A stretch of DNA of 64,000 nt from Chromatiaceae bacterium (lineage in GTDB: Bacteria > Pseudomonadota > Gammaproteobacteria > Chromatiales > Chromatiaceae). How positions within the stretch are numbered: position 1 is the stretch's first letter; each line of letters starts with the position of its first letter. The notes below the pieces were generated by a model, which was not told where the DNA came from, ran no database searches, and saw only the letters and a list, made by a program, of their open reading frames with translations. This document shows, piece by piece, positions 25,161 to 35,200 of the stretch. Both the position numbers and the translations under genes were made by a program. The stretch spans positions 124,001 to 188,000 of the forward strand of contig JACKMX010000005.1 of assembly GCA_024235175.1 (NCBI GenBank), written 5' to 3'.

Positions 25161-27455
25161 ATGAAAAAATTTACCCGATTATTCCTGCTTTCGCTACTGT
25201 TGGGCGTTCTGTTTTCCCCTGCCTTGCGTGCTTTCGAGCCAATTGAAGTGACCGATATCCGGATCGAAGGTTTGCAAAGAATCTCTGCGGGCACGGTATT
25301 TAACTATCTACCCGTAAAAATCGGTCAAAGGGTGGGACCAGAGGACACCGCGGGGCTAATTCGTGAGCTGTACAAAACCGGCTTTTTCAAGGATGTAAGG
25401 CTGGAACGCGAGGGAGGGGTGCTCATTGTTTCTGTCACTGAGCGTCCTGCGATTGCGAAAATTGATATTACTGGAAACAAATCGATTGAAAGCGAGCAGC
25501 TTTTGACTTCCCTGAAGGATATTGGCCTTGCGGAGGGGCGGGTTCTGAACCGGTTCGTGCTCGATCAGATTGAACAGGAGCTTGGGCGGCTCTTCTTTAA
25601 TCTGGGCAAGTATGGTGTTGAAGTTAAGACCACGGTCACGCCGTTGGAGCGAAACCGGGTAGCCATATCGATTGATGTCAGGGAGGGAGTTACGGCTAAA
25701 ATCAAGAAGATCAACATAGTAGGTAACCGTACGGTTGACGAGGATGAACTGCTGGACGAGTTCGAGCTGAGCCCGACCAATTGGGTTTCATTCATCTCGC
25801 GCAATGATCAGTACTCCCGGCAGAAACTGTCGGGCGATCTGGAGAAACTGCGATCCTATTACCTTGATCGCGGCTATATCAATTTTAAAATCACATCGAC
25901 TCAGGTATCAATCACACCGAACAAACAGGATATCTATATCACTGTTAATCTGAGCGAGGGGGATGTTTACAAAATTCGTGATATCAAATTAACCGGAGAC
26001 CTGGTGGCTCCACCGGAAAATTTCTATCCGCTCATTCACTTGAAAAGGGGTGATGAGTTTTCCAGAAAACAGGTACTCGGAAGTACAGAGAGGATTACCG
26101 GGATGCTGGGAGACCTGGGTTATGCTTTCGCGAACGTAAACAATATTCCGGATATTGACGAGGAGACAAAAGAGGTTGATGTAACGTTCTTTGTCGATCC
26201 AGGCAAGCGCGTCTATGTTCGTCGGGTAAATATGGGCGGTAATAACGAAACCCGTGATGAGGTGCTTAGAAGAGAGATGCGACAAATGGAGGCCGCATGG
26301 TTCTCGGGCGCCAAGGTAAAAGATTCCAAAAAACGTCTGCAGCGTCTTGATTATTTCGAAGAGGTCCACGTGGAGACGCCCGCGGTGCCAGGTTCAACAG
26401 ACCAGGTGGATGTGAATGTAAAAGTCGTGGAAAAGCCAATGGGCAATCTCGGAGCTGGAGTGGGTTTCTCCCAGTCTCAGGGGGCGATTTTCAATGCCAG
26501 CATAGCGCAAAACAATTTTCTGGGAACCGGCAAGCGAATCACTGCCGCGGTGAATACCAGCAGCGCAAATACAGTCTATTCATTGGGATACACTAATCCC
26601 TATTATACAATTGATGGTATCAGCCGAGGCTTCAACCTGAGTTACAAGGAGACCGACTTCGATGAGGTTGATACCGCAAGGTACCTCATCGACAGCTTCG
26701 TCGCTGGTGTAACTTTCGGCATTCCAACGAGCGATACCGACCGGCTGGTGTTTGATCTGGATTTCGATTCAACAAACTTTAAACTGGGAGAAGATGCCTC
26801 CACCGAGTTGGTCGACTATCAAAACGAGAATGGGAGCGACACAAACAGCCTTCGTGCCGAATTGAGTTGGTCGCACGATTCACGGGATTCCGCGTTGATG
26901 CCGACCGAAGGCGGATATCAGCGTATCTCGGGCAGCATCTCTATTCCGGGGAGTGATCTCGAGTATTACAGGCTGGAATATGTCAACAAATACTTTATTC
27001 CACTAAGTAAGACGTTCACTTTGGCATTGGAAGGGGATCTTGGATATGGAGACTCGTATGGTAGCACCACCAAGCTACCTCCATGGCGTAATTTTTTTGC
27101 TGGCGGCCATAAAACGGTAAGAGGGTACAAGGATTTCAGTCTTGGCCCACGAGATGATAATGGTGACCCATTAGGTGGTAATCTGAGAGTGGTTGGGAAC
27201 GTCGAGGTGTTGTTTCCGGCACCCTTCAAATTAATGGAAAAGTCGGTTCGTATCGGGCTTTTCGTTGATGCCGGCAACGTTTACGATATTACGGAAACCG
27301 CTTTCGATTTTGGTAAGATTCGCTATTCAACAGGCATTTCTGGTTTTTGGCTCTCCCCATTTGGGGCTTTTGGAGCAAGCTTCGGTATTCCGCTGAATGA
27401 CGAGTCTGATGACGAAACGGAGATCTTCCAGTTTGCTTTTGGATCTGCTTTTTAA
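25161..27455 (+). CDS. bamA: Outer membrane protein assembly factor BamA
   Basis: Omp85-family insertase of the BAM complex. Signal peptide residues 1-24, then five POTRA domains (about 25-425) and a 16-strand barrel. The conserved lid-loop motif appears as VRGYKD, and LFVDAGNVYD and the C-terminal Phe (FQFAFGSAF) are typical of outer-membrane barrels. 764 residues, slightly short of the E. coli protein. Upstream DNA (25021-25160) is gene-free. Confidence 0.97.
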   Translation: MKKFTRLFLLSLLLGVLFSPALRAFEPIEVTDIRIEGLQRISAGTVFNYLPVKIGQRVGPEDTAGLIRELYKTGFFKDVRLEREGGVLIVSVTERPAIAKIDITGNKSIESEQLLTSLKDIGLAEGRVLNRFVLDQIEQELGRLFFNLGKYGVEVKTTVTPLERNRVAISIDVREGVTAKIKKINIVGNRTVDEDELLDEFELSPTNWVSFISRNDQYSRQKLSGDLEKLRSYYLDRGYINFKITSTQVSITPNKQDIYITVNLSEGDVYKIRDIKLTGDLVAPPENFYPLIHLKRGDEFSRKQVLGSTERITGMLGDLGYAFANVNNIPDIDEETKEVDVTFFVDPGKRVYVRRVNMGGNNETRDEVLRREMRQMEAAWFSGAKVKDSKKRLQRLDYFEEVHVETPAVPGSTDQVDVNVKVVEKPMGNLGAGVGFSQSQGAIFNASIAQNNFLGTGKRITAAVNTSSANTVYSLGYTNPYYTIDGISRGFNLSYKETDFDEVDTARYLIDSFVAGVTFGIPTSDTDRLVFDLDFDSTNFKLGEDASTELVDYQNENGSDTNSLRAELSWSHDSRDSALMPTEGGYQRISGSISIPGSDLEYYRLEYVNKYFIPLSKTFTLALEGDLGYGDSYGSTTKLPPWRNFFAGGHKTVRGYKDFSLGPRDDNGDPLGGNLRVVGNVEVLFPAPFKLMEKSVRIGLFVDAGNVYDITETAFDFGKIRYSTGISGFWLSPFGAFGASFGIPLNDESDDETEIFQFAFGSAF

Positions 27456-27472
27456 CTGTTCGGAGAATTATT

Positions 27473-27979
27473 TTGAAAACGTCCCTGTTGGTTCTGATTG
27501 TAGTCGGCTTTCTTGCGGTAGCGAATGCTGCGGGAGCGGAAGAAGTAAAAATCGGTGTGGTGGACGTAAGCAAGCTGCTCGAAGAGTCACCCCAGGCGGA
27601 AAATCTCAGAAAGAAACTTGACTCAGAGTTTCAGCGGCGCAGCCAGGATCTGCTGGAACAGCAGAAGCAGTTAAAGAAGTTAACCGACAAACTGACCCGT
27701 GACGGCGCTATTATGAGCGACTCCGAGCAGACCCGAATGGAGCAGGACATTCGTGCCCGCCGCAGGCAGTTGAAATCCTCCAGTGATGAGTTCAGAGAGG
27801 ACCTCAACCTGCGGCGCAACGAAGAGTCTCAGAAACTGCGGCGCCTGTTGACAGAAGTGATTCACCAACTGGGGAAAGACGAAAACCTTGACTTGATACT
27901 GGATAACGCCGTTTATGCGAGCGGCAGGGTGAATTTAACCGACAAGGTACTGGCAAGATTACGGGCTCAGGCAAAGTAG
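27473..27979 (+). CDS. skp: Periplasmic chaperone Skp/OmpH
   Basis: 168 residues with an N-terminal signal peptide (MKTSLLVLIVVGFLAVANA) and a long coiled-coil of charged helices, forming the trimeric jellyfish that escorts OMPs to BAM. TTG 27473 is the start: CGGAGA lies about 7 nt upstream and the signal sequence begins there. First of four consecutive genes with apparent TTG starts. Confidence 0.93.
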   Translation: MKTSLLVLIVVGFLAVANAAGAEEVKIGVVDVSKLLEESPQAENLRKKLDSEFQRRSQDLLEQQKQLKKLTDKLTRDGAIMSDSEQTRMEQDIRARRRQLKSSSDEFREDLNLRRNEESQKLRRLLTEVIHQLGKDENLDLILDNAVYASGRVNLTDKVLARLRAQAK

Positions 27980-27998
27980 ACTGCGTGGAGCGGAAACG

Positions 27999-29039
27999 TT
28001 GGCCTATAGACTGGGCGACCTCGCTGAGCAGGTGGGAGCCGAACTTAGGGGGGATGCGGATTGTGAAGTGGTGCGGGTCTCTCAACTGCAGAACGCACTG
28101 CCGGGAGCAATAAGTTTTCTTGCAAACAGCCGGTATCTGAAGCATCTGGCAGACACACGTGCATCCGCGGTGATTATCTCTCCTGAGTTGGCGCAGGAGT
28201 CACCGGTAGCCGTTTTGGTAAGCGACAATCCCTACCTTTGCTACGCACGCGTAGCCGATATTCTTCATCCAACGGCGCTTTTCAAGGCGGGCATTCATCC
28301 CACATCGGTGATTGCAGAAGACGCAAATATTGCAGACGATGTCTGCATAGGTCCCTGTTCGGTAATAGAGGCAGGATCATGGATCGGCCAGAGAGTCTAT
28401 ATCGGGCCTGGTTGCGTGGTCGGAGCGGGGAGCAGAATTGGCAGGGAGAGCAGGCTGGTTGCCAACGTTACACTCTGCACCCGTTCGAATATCGGGGAGC
28501 GGGTGTTGATTCATCCGGGGGCGGTTATCGGCAGTGATGGATTCGGGCTGGCGAATGATCGGGGAAAGTGGATCAAGGTGCCCCAACTGGGGGGCGTCAC
28601 TATCGGCAACGATGTGGAAATTGGGGCCAACACGACTATCGACTGCGGTACCATCAACGATACGATAATCGCGGATGGGGTTAAGTTGGATAATCAGATA
28701 CAAATCGCGCATAACGTCGAGATCGGAGAGAACACTGCAATTGCGGGTTGTGCAGGAATTGCCGGATCGACCAGAGTGGGTAAAAACTGCACCATCGGGG
28801 GAGGGGTCGGTTTGGCGGGGCATCTCGAAATTGGTGATGACATCCACTTTTCGGGACAGTCACTTGTCACCCGCTCGTTTACGGAACCTGGCCACTACAG
28901 TGGCAATCTGCCGGCGGTAGCGACTGGTGAGTGGCGCAAAACCGTTGCCCGGATCCGGCGGATGAATGATATGATGCAGCGCCTTAAGGCTTTGGAGAAA
29001 AGGGTAGAGGCGCTTGACACAGAACATAAGCCTGACTGA
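27999..29039 (+). CDS. lpxD: UDP-3-O-(3-hydroxyacyl)glucosamine N-acyltransferase
   Basis: Third step of lipid A synthesis, adding the N-linked hydroxyacyl chain from acyl-ACP. Left-handed beta-helix made of hexapeptide repeats (residues about 100-300), catalytic His in QIAHNVEIGENTAIAGC, C-terminal helical ACP-binding extension. 346 residues. TTG 27999 has GGAG 8 nt upstream. Confidence 0.96.
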   Translation: MAYRLGDLAEQVGAELRGDADCEVVRVSQLQNALPGAISFLANSRYLKHLADTRASAVIISPELAQESPVAVLVSDNPYLCYARVADILHPTALFKAGIHPTSVIAEDANIADDVCIGPCSVIEAGSWIGQRVYIGPGCVVGAGSRIGRESRLVANVTLCTRSNIGERVLIHPGAVIGSDGFGLANDRGKWIKVPQLGGVTIGNDVEIGANTTIDCGTINDTIIADGVKLDNQIQIAHNVEIGENTAIAGCAGIAGSTRVGKNCTIGGGVGLAGHLEIGDDIHFSGQSLVTRSFTEPGHYSGNLPAVATGEWRKTVARIRRMNDMMQRLKALEKRVEALDTEHKPD

Positions 29040-29113
29040 TCGGATCCTTATCCAATACCCATACTGTTAGGTATAGATGGCTGAAGCGGTATTCAGCACT
29101 CGGGAGTAAAATT

Positions 29114-29563
29114 TTGATAGTGATGGACATTCACAGGGTGCTGAGTCTGCTGCCCCACCGATATCCTTTTCTGATGATTGACAGAGTGCTCGAATTTGAA
29201 GCACATAAGCGTATATTGGCGATCAAAAACGTTACTTACAATGAGCCCTTTTTTAATGGACATTTTCCGATTCGTCCGGTAATGCCCGGGGTACTGATTG
29301 TGGAAGCGATGGCGCAGGCTACGGGACTTCTTGCCATGGAATCCAATCCGGAAACCGTGAGCAAAACCTCCATATACCTGTTTGTTGGTATAGACAAAGC
29401 CCGATTTAAGCGGACGGTAGAACCAGGTGACCGGCTGGAAATAGAGATGTACCAGAGATCGATGAAGCGGGGAATCGGTTTCTATTCCGGAAGTGCGAAG
29501 GTTGACGGAGCAGTGGCAGCCACCGCCGATATTATGTGCACGGCCAGAGATTTCGGGGATTGA
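29114..29563 (+). CDS. fabZ: 3-hydroxyacyl-ACP dehydratase FabZ
   Basis: Hot-dog-fold dehydratase of fatty acid elongation. Catalytic His in GHFPIRPVMPG and Glu in VEAMAQATG; N-terminal LLPHRYPFLMIDRVLEFE. TTG 29114 is favoured because GGGAG lies 7 nt upstream; ATG 29123 is the alternative but leaves the ribosome-binding site 16 nt away. The stop overlaps the lpxA TTG start. Confidence 0.95.
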   Translation: MIVMDIHRVLSLLPHRYPFLMIDRVLEFEAHKRILAIKNVTYNEPFFNGHFPIRPVMPGVLIVEAMAQATGLLAMESNPETVSKTSIYLFVGIDKARFKRTVEPGDRLEIEMYQRSMKRGIGFYSGSAKVDGAVAATADIMCTARDFGD

Positions 29564-30330
29564 TCGACACACGCGCAGTAGTTGATTCCGATGCCGTTAT
29601 CGAAGATGACGTGGATATTGGTCCGTTCAGTGTAATTGGTCCTGAGGTACGGATTGGACGGGAAACCCGGATTGGTTCTCACGTGGTCATTAAGGGGCCC
29701 ACCGTTATAGGCAGAAACAACCGGATCTACCAATATGCATCAATTGGGGATGATCCTCAGGACATGAAGTATGCGGGGGAGAGTACTTGCCTCGAAATAG
29801 GTGACAGAAATGTCATCAGGGAGTTTGTCACGATCAATCGTGGAACTGTCCAGGGCGGGGGCACTACCCGTATTGGCAACGATAACCTTTTAATGGCCTA
29901 TGTCCACATCGCGCATGATTGTATTGTCGGGAGTCACGCCATCCTGGCCAACGGCGCCTCACTGGGCGGCCATGTCTGTATTGACGATTACGCGATTTTA
30001 GGTGGATTCACTATCGTACACCAGTTTTGCCACATTGGCTCTCATGCTTTCTGCGCTATGGGAACCGGGGTGACCAAGGATGTGCCACCATTTCTGATGA
30101 TTGCAGGCCAGCCTGCGAAGCCGCACGGAATCAACAGTGTGGGACTCAGCCGCCGTGGTTTCAGTGACGAGGTGGTGGGGACGATTAAGCGCGCTTATAA
30201 GACGCTGTACATGCGGAATCTGAAATTGGAAGAGGCATTGGATTCATTAAGAAAAACCGCCATTGATTCGCCGGAAGTGGAGATGTTCGCGGAATTTGTG
30301 CAGAACCGCTCACGCAGTATCGTTCGCTGA
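29560..30330 (+). CDS. lpxA: UDP-N-acetylglucosamine acyltransferase
   Basis: First step of lipid A synthesis. Beta-helix of hexapeptide repeats (IGPFSVIGPEVRIGRETRIG...), catalytic His in YVHIAHDCIVGSH. The family N-terminus (M-IDTRAVVDSDAVIEDDV) begins exactly at TTG 29560, whose last two bases plus A form the fabZ stop TGA. An in-frame GTG at 29536 gives an extension without homology. 256 residues, normal. Confidence 0.96.
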   Translation: MIDTRAVVDSDAVIEDDVDIGPFSVIGPEVRIGRETRIGSHVVIKGPTVIGRNNRIYQYASIGDDPQDMKYAGESTCLEIGDRNVIREFVTINRGTVQGGGTTRIGNDNLLMAYVHIAHDCIVGSHAILANGASLGGHVCIDDYAILGGFTIVHQFCHIGSHAFCAMGTGVTKDVPPFLMIAGQPAKPHGINSVGLSRRGFSDEVVGTIKRAYKTLYMRNLKLEEALDSLRKTAIDSPEVEMFAEFVQNRSRSIVR

Positions 30331-30337
30331 ATAAACC

Positions 30338-30429
30338 AGGGCCAAGGGCCAAGGGCTAAGGGCTAAGGCCCGGGAGAGAAGGAAGAACCCATAGATGGTT
30401 TACTCTTTTGGCCCTTGGCCCCAGGCCCT
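30338..30429. repeat. Heptad-repeat palindrome AGGGCYR, copy 1 (lpxA-lpxB gap)
   Basis: Four tandem 7-bp units: agggcca (30338), agggcca (30345), agggcta (30352), agggcta (30359). After a 42-bp middle, the complementary arm ttggcccttggccc (30408-30421) pairs perfectly with 30339-30352, followed by aggccctttttt. A long hairpin with a U-tract, so it may affect lpxB expression. Confidence 0.8.
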
Positions 30430-30441
30430 TTTTTCACGGGT

Positions 30442-31623
30442 ATGCCAGACCATATGCCTGAGACACGGAAATCAATCTTACGGATTGGAATTGTGGCAAA
30501 CGAGCCCTCCGGAGATATGCTCGGTGCCGGTCTGATGCGTGAGCTGAAAAAACGGGTGCCCGATATTGTTTTTGATGGGATCGGTGGCCCCCTTATGGAG
30601 AGCGAGGGGATGGTCAGCCTCTATCCAATGGAGCGTCTATCCGTGATGGGACTGGTGGAGGTTGTCAAACATCTGCCCGGATTGCTATCGATACGTAACG
30701 GGCTGAAACGTCATTTTTTTGCCTCTCCACCAAATGTTTTTATTGGCGTGGATGCTCCGGATTTCAATCTTGGTCTGGAAAAGTCCCTGAAAAGAAACGG
30801 TATACCCACAATTCACTATGTAAGCCCCACCGTCTGGGCATGGCGGCCTGGACGGGTGAAGAAAATAAGGGCTTCCATCGATCTGATGCTGAGTATTTTT
30901 CCGTTCGAGGTGGATTTCCTGAAATCGCATGGGATCCCGGTCAACTATATTGGGCACCCGTTGGCCGACGAGATAGCGCCGGATGCGGACCAAATGGTCG
31001 CCCGCCGGAGTCTGAACATACCCTCTGCAGCAAGAGTGATAGCCCTGCTACCCGGCAGCCGGCTTAGCGAAATTGAAGCTTTGGCCGCCACTTTTGTTGA
31101 AACAGCCAGGATTTGCCTCGAACAGGCTCCCGAACTCCGTTTTCTGGTGCCGATGGTTAACAGTAAAACCAGAGCTGCATTCGAATCAGTATGGCAGGAT
31201 GTCGCGCCGGAACTTGATTTGGAGGTACTGGACGGAGCGTCCCGGGAGGCCATGTTGAGCGCTGATGCAGTGCTCAGCGCATCCGGCACGGCAACGCTTG
31301 AGGCGTTGCTGCTGAAACGGCCGATGGTAGTTGCCTATCGACTCAATCCATTGACCTACTGGATTGTAAAAGCATTTAATCTGGTGAAAACACCTTATAT
31401 TGCGATGTCCAATCTGTTGTCCGGAGAAAAGGTGGCTCCAGAATATATTCAGGATGAAGCGACGCCCGAAGCACTCTCAAGGGCGCTGCTGGATATGCTG
31501 AGTTCACCCGACAAAATGGATTACATCCAATCGGTTTACAACAGGGTTCATCGTCAACTTCGCCTGGATTCCAGCGCCAAAGCGGCAGATGCAGTTTTAC
31601 AATTATTGCTGGAGCGCACCTGA
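30442..31623 (+). CDS. lpxB: Lipid-A-disaccharide synthase
   Basis: GT-B-fold glycosyltransferase of family GT19 joining UDP-diacylglucosamine and lipid X. IVANEPSGDMLGAGLM, VDAPDFN and YVSPTVWAWRPGR are family blocks; SGTATLEALLLKRPMVV lies in the C-terminal domain. ATG 30442 is preferred (393 residues); ATG 30454 is also possible. The TTG at 30415 lies inside the repeat element and is unlikely. Overlaps rnhB by one base. Confidence 0.95.
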   Translation: MPDHMPETRKSILRIGIVANEPSGDMLGAGLMRELKKRVPDIVFDGIGGPLMESEGMVSLYPMERLSVMGLVEVVKHLPGLLSIRNGLKRHFFASPPNVFIGVDAPDFNLGLEKSLKRNGIPTIHYVSPTVWAWRPGRVKKIRASIDLMLSIFPFEVDFLKSHGIPVNYIGHPLADEIAPDADQMVARRSLNIPSAARVIALLPGSRLSEIEALAATFVETARICLEQAPELRFLVPMVNSKTRAAFESVWQDVAPELDLEVLDGASREAMLSADAVLSASGTATLEALLLKRPMVVAYRLNPLTYWIVKAFNLVKTPYIAMSNLLSGEKVAPEYIQDEATPEALSRALLDMLSSPDKMDYIQSVYNRVHRQLRLDSSAKAADAVLQLLLERT

Positions 31624-32210
31624 TGTCACGACTTCCATTGTTAACGGCTGGCGTGGATGAGGCAGGACGTGGCCCCTTAGCCGGGCCTGTGATCGCAGCA
31701 GCAGTGATTCTTGACCCGGCAAGTCCCATAGCGGGAATCGATGATTCCAAGAAACTGAGTGCAGCGCGCCGGCAGAATCTGGCCGGACTGATCCGTGCCA
31801 AAGCGCTTGCTTGGGCTGTTGGTCGAGCTGAAGTGGAGGAGATAGACCGTTTGAATATTCTGCGGGCCAGCCTGTTGGCTATGGCCCGTGCAGTTGCTGC
31901 ACTTCCAATAACGGCACAGCATGTATTGGTAGATGGAAACTTCTGCCCTGAAGTGCAGTGCACTGTTGAAGCCGTGGTTGACGGCGATGCCAGTGTCGCG
32001 GCAATCGGCGCAGCCTCAATTCTGGCAAAGGTGGCGCGAGACCAGGAGATGGTTCTACTCGACAGTCGCTACCCGGGTTATGGGTTTGCACAACACAAAG
32101 GTTACCCAACCAAAGTGCATATCGAAGCACTCTCCCGCCTGGGGGTCAGTAAGATTCACCGTTGCTCCTTTTTACCGGTAAGACGGCTGCTGAGGAAGTC
32201 AGGCGTCTAA
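31623..32210 (+). CDS. rnhB: Ribonuclease HII
   Basis: Removes ribonucleotides from DNA and RNA:DNA hybrids. GVDEAGRGPLAGPV near the start carries the catalytic Asp-Glu pair; VDGDASVAAIGAASILAKVARD and YGFAQHKGYPT are conserved. 195 residues, family length. Start codon overlaps the lpxB stop. Confidence 0.96.
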   Translation: MSRLPLLTAGVDEAGRGPLAGPVIAAAVILDPASPIAGIDDSKKLSAARRQNLAGLIRAKALAWAVGRAEVEEIDRLNILRASLLAMARAVAALPITAQHVLVDGNFCPEVQCTVEAVVDGDASVAAIGAASILAKVARDQEMVLLDSRYPGYGFAQHKGYPTKVHIEALSRLGVSKIHRCSFLPVRRLLRKSGV

Positions 32211-32291
32211 GCAGACTCAGGTGGTAGGCGGTTCCGTCTCAATTGATTCAGCCGCTGTTGGAAGCGGTTCGCCTGTGGTTAAATTTGGTCT

Positions 32292-35200
32292 ATGGCAGAT
32301 CCCGTATTCGTTCATCTCTGTGTTCACTCCGAATACTCGCTGGTGGACGGCCTGGTACGCATAAAACCACTGGTAAAGGCGGCTGCCGCAGGCGGGATGC
32401 CAGCGGTTGCGATTACCGATCAGGGAAATCTTTTTGCGCTGGTAAAGTTCTACAAAGCCGCCCGGTCGGCCGGTGTAAAGCCATTGCTAGGCGTCGATGC
32501 ATGGATCAGGGACGAAGCCGACAGCGGCAATCCTTTTCGTATAGTCCTTCTGGTACAGAATGCACAAGGTTATAGGAACATTCTTCGTCTTGTATCCAGG
32601 AGCTATAGGGAAGGCCAGCATCTGGGCCGGCCCATGCTCGATCGAAAATGGCTTGACCAACAGAGCTGCAGCGGCCTGATCGCACTCTCAGGGGGACGAT
32701 GGGGAGATGTGGGTCGGAGTCTGCTTTGCAACAACAGAGACGAGAGCAGGTCGCTGCTGGCGGATTGGCTCAAGATTTTTGGAGACCGGTACTATCTTGA
32801 GCTGCAACGTACAGGAAGAGAGCAGGAGGAGGAGTGTCTGCATGCGAGCGTTGATCTGGCTCAGGAGTTCGATCTCCCTGTGGTGGCAACAAACGACGTA
32901 CGTTTTCTGGATCCGGAGGATTTTGAAGCGCATGAAATCCGGGTCTGTATTCACGATGGCAGAACGCTGGAAGATCCTCGCCGTTCGCGCATATACAGTC
33001 CACAGCAATATCTGCGCTCGCCCGAGCAGATGGCGAAACTGTTTTCCGACATTCCTGAAGCGCTCTCAAACAGCGTGGAGATAGCCAAACGCTGCACTCT
33101 TGAACTATCTCTTGGAGAAAACTACCTTCCGGATTTTGCGTTACCGGAGAAAATGACTGTCGAGGCGTATTTCAGTCAGAAATCCTACAGTGGTCTGGAG
33201 CAACGGCTGCGGAAACTGGGCGAAAAGTCCGGTGCAGATAATCCAGAGATAAGCAGGCGTTATCGCGAGCGTCTCCAGCTTGAGCTGGACGTGATCAACC
33301 AGATGGGTTTCCCAGGCTATTTTCTTATCGTTGCCGATTTCATACAGTGGGCCAGAGAGAACGATGTTCCCGTAGGTCCTGGGCGTGGTTCCGGCGCCGG
33401 CTCCCTGGTTGCCTATGCGCTCAGAATCACAGACCTGGATCCCATTGAGCACGATCTGCTGTTTGAGCGTTTTCTGAATCCGGAGCGAGTCTCCATGCCG
33501 GACTTTGATATCGATTTCTGCATGGATAAGCGGGATCGTGTGATCGAATACGTTGCCAACCGATATGGCCGTGACTCTGTTTCACAGATTATCACTTATG
33601 GGTCGATGGCGGCTAAAGCCGTGGTACGTGATGTGGGCCGGGTATTGGGACATCCTTATGGATTCACCGACCGCATTGCCAAAATGGTGCCGTTCGAAAT
33701 CGGGATGACATTAGCCAGGGCGCTCACAGAGAGCGAGGAGTTGAGCCTGGCTTATAGCTCCGACGAGGAGGTGACACAGCTCATAGATATGGCCAGGAAA
33801 CTGGAGGGGCTGGCAAGGAATGCCGGCAAGCATGCCGGCGGCGTTGTGATTGCCCCTACCGTACTGACCGATTTCACACCGCTCTATTGCGAACAGGGAG
33901 GGGCCAACCTGGTAACCCAGTTCGACAAAGACGATGTGGAACAGGTGGGACTGGTCAAATTTGACTTTCTCGGCCTGCGTACACTGACGATTGTCGACTG
34001 GGCACTTAAGAGCGTCAATCGGGATCGCCGGAAAAAGGGACTGGATCCTATAGACATTACAGCGATTCCGATGGACGACGAAGCCTCCTTCAATCTGCTG
34101 AAACGCTGCGAAACCACCGCCGTGTTCCAGTTGGAGTCCCGTGGCATGAAGGAGCTGATAAAGAAACTGCAGCCCGACTGTTTCGAAGATATCACGGCAC
34201 TGGTGGCGTTGTACCGCCCCGGCCCCCTGCAATCCGGAATGGTGGACGATTTTATCGCCCGCAAGCACGGACTCCAGGAGGTAGTCTACCCGCATGCAGA
34301 TCTGGAACCGATTCTGAAGCCCACCTACGGAGTCATACTCTATCAGGAACAGGTGATGCAGATTGCCCAGGTACTGGCGGGCTACTCGCTGGGGGGAGCC
34401 GATCTGTTGCGCCGTGCCATGGGCAAGAAGAAACCTTCGGAGATGGCCAAGCAACGGACCATATTCATGCGGGGAGCGGTGGGCCGGGGCGTGGACGCGG
34501 ACACTGCAACCTATATTTTCGATCTGATGGAGAAGTTTGCGGGATATGGTTTCAATAAGTCCCATTCGGCCGCCTATGCGCTGGTCTCTTATCAGACGAT
34601 GTGGTTGAAGGCTCACTACCCGGCCGCTTTCATGGCGGCGGTGCTGTCTGCGGATATGGATACAACGGATAAGGTGGTGACCCTGATCGAAGAGTGCCGC
34701 AGCATGGAACTGACGGTTAATCCGCCGCATGTGAATTACTCAGAGTTCAAGTTCACAGTAACTGGTGATGACGCCGTCATTTATGGACTGGGTGCAATCA
34801 AAGGGGTAGGAGAGTCGGCGATAGAAAGTATTATCGATGCACGCGACAGCGCTGAACCCTATCGTGATCTGTTCGATTTCTGTCGTCGTATCGATCTGAG
34901 AAAAGTGAACAAGCGGGTCCTCGAATCCCTTATCAGAGCCGGTGCGCTGGACCAGTTGGGGGCAAACCGTGCCACTTTGATGGCGCAGCTTGCGCTGGCC
35001 CTGAAGATGGCTGAACAGCATCACTCCATGCAGGCCGCAGGGCAGAATGATCTTTTCGGAATAACTACTTCAGCATCACAGATTGATGCAGATCAGGTTG
35101 TCCCGGCTGATGCCGAGGAGTGGGTGGATGAGCTGCGCCTGCAGGGAGAGAAGGAGACGCTGGGGCTGTATCTTACCGGCCACCCAATAGACCGTTATCG

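Noticed and set aside
33711..34730. 339-codon minus-strand frame inside dnaE
   Set aside because: Shadow frame; DnaE on the plus strand is unambiguous.
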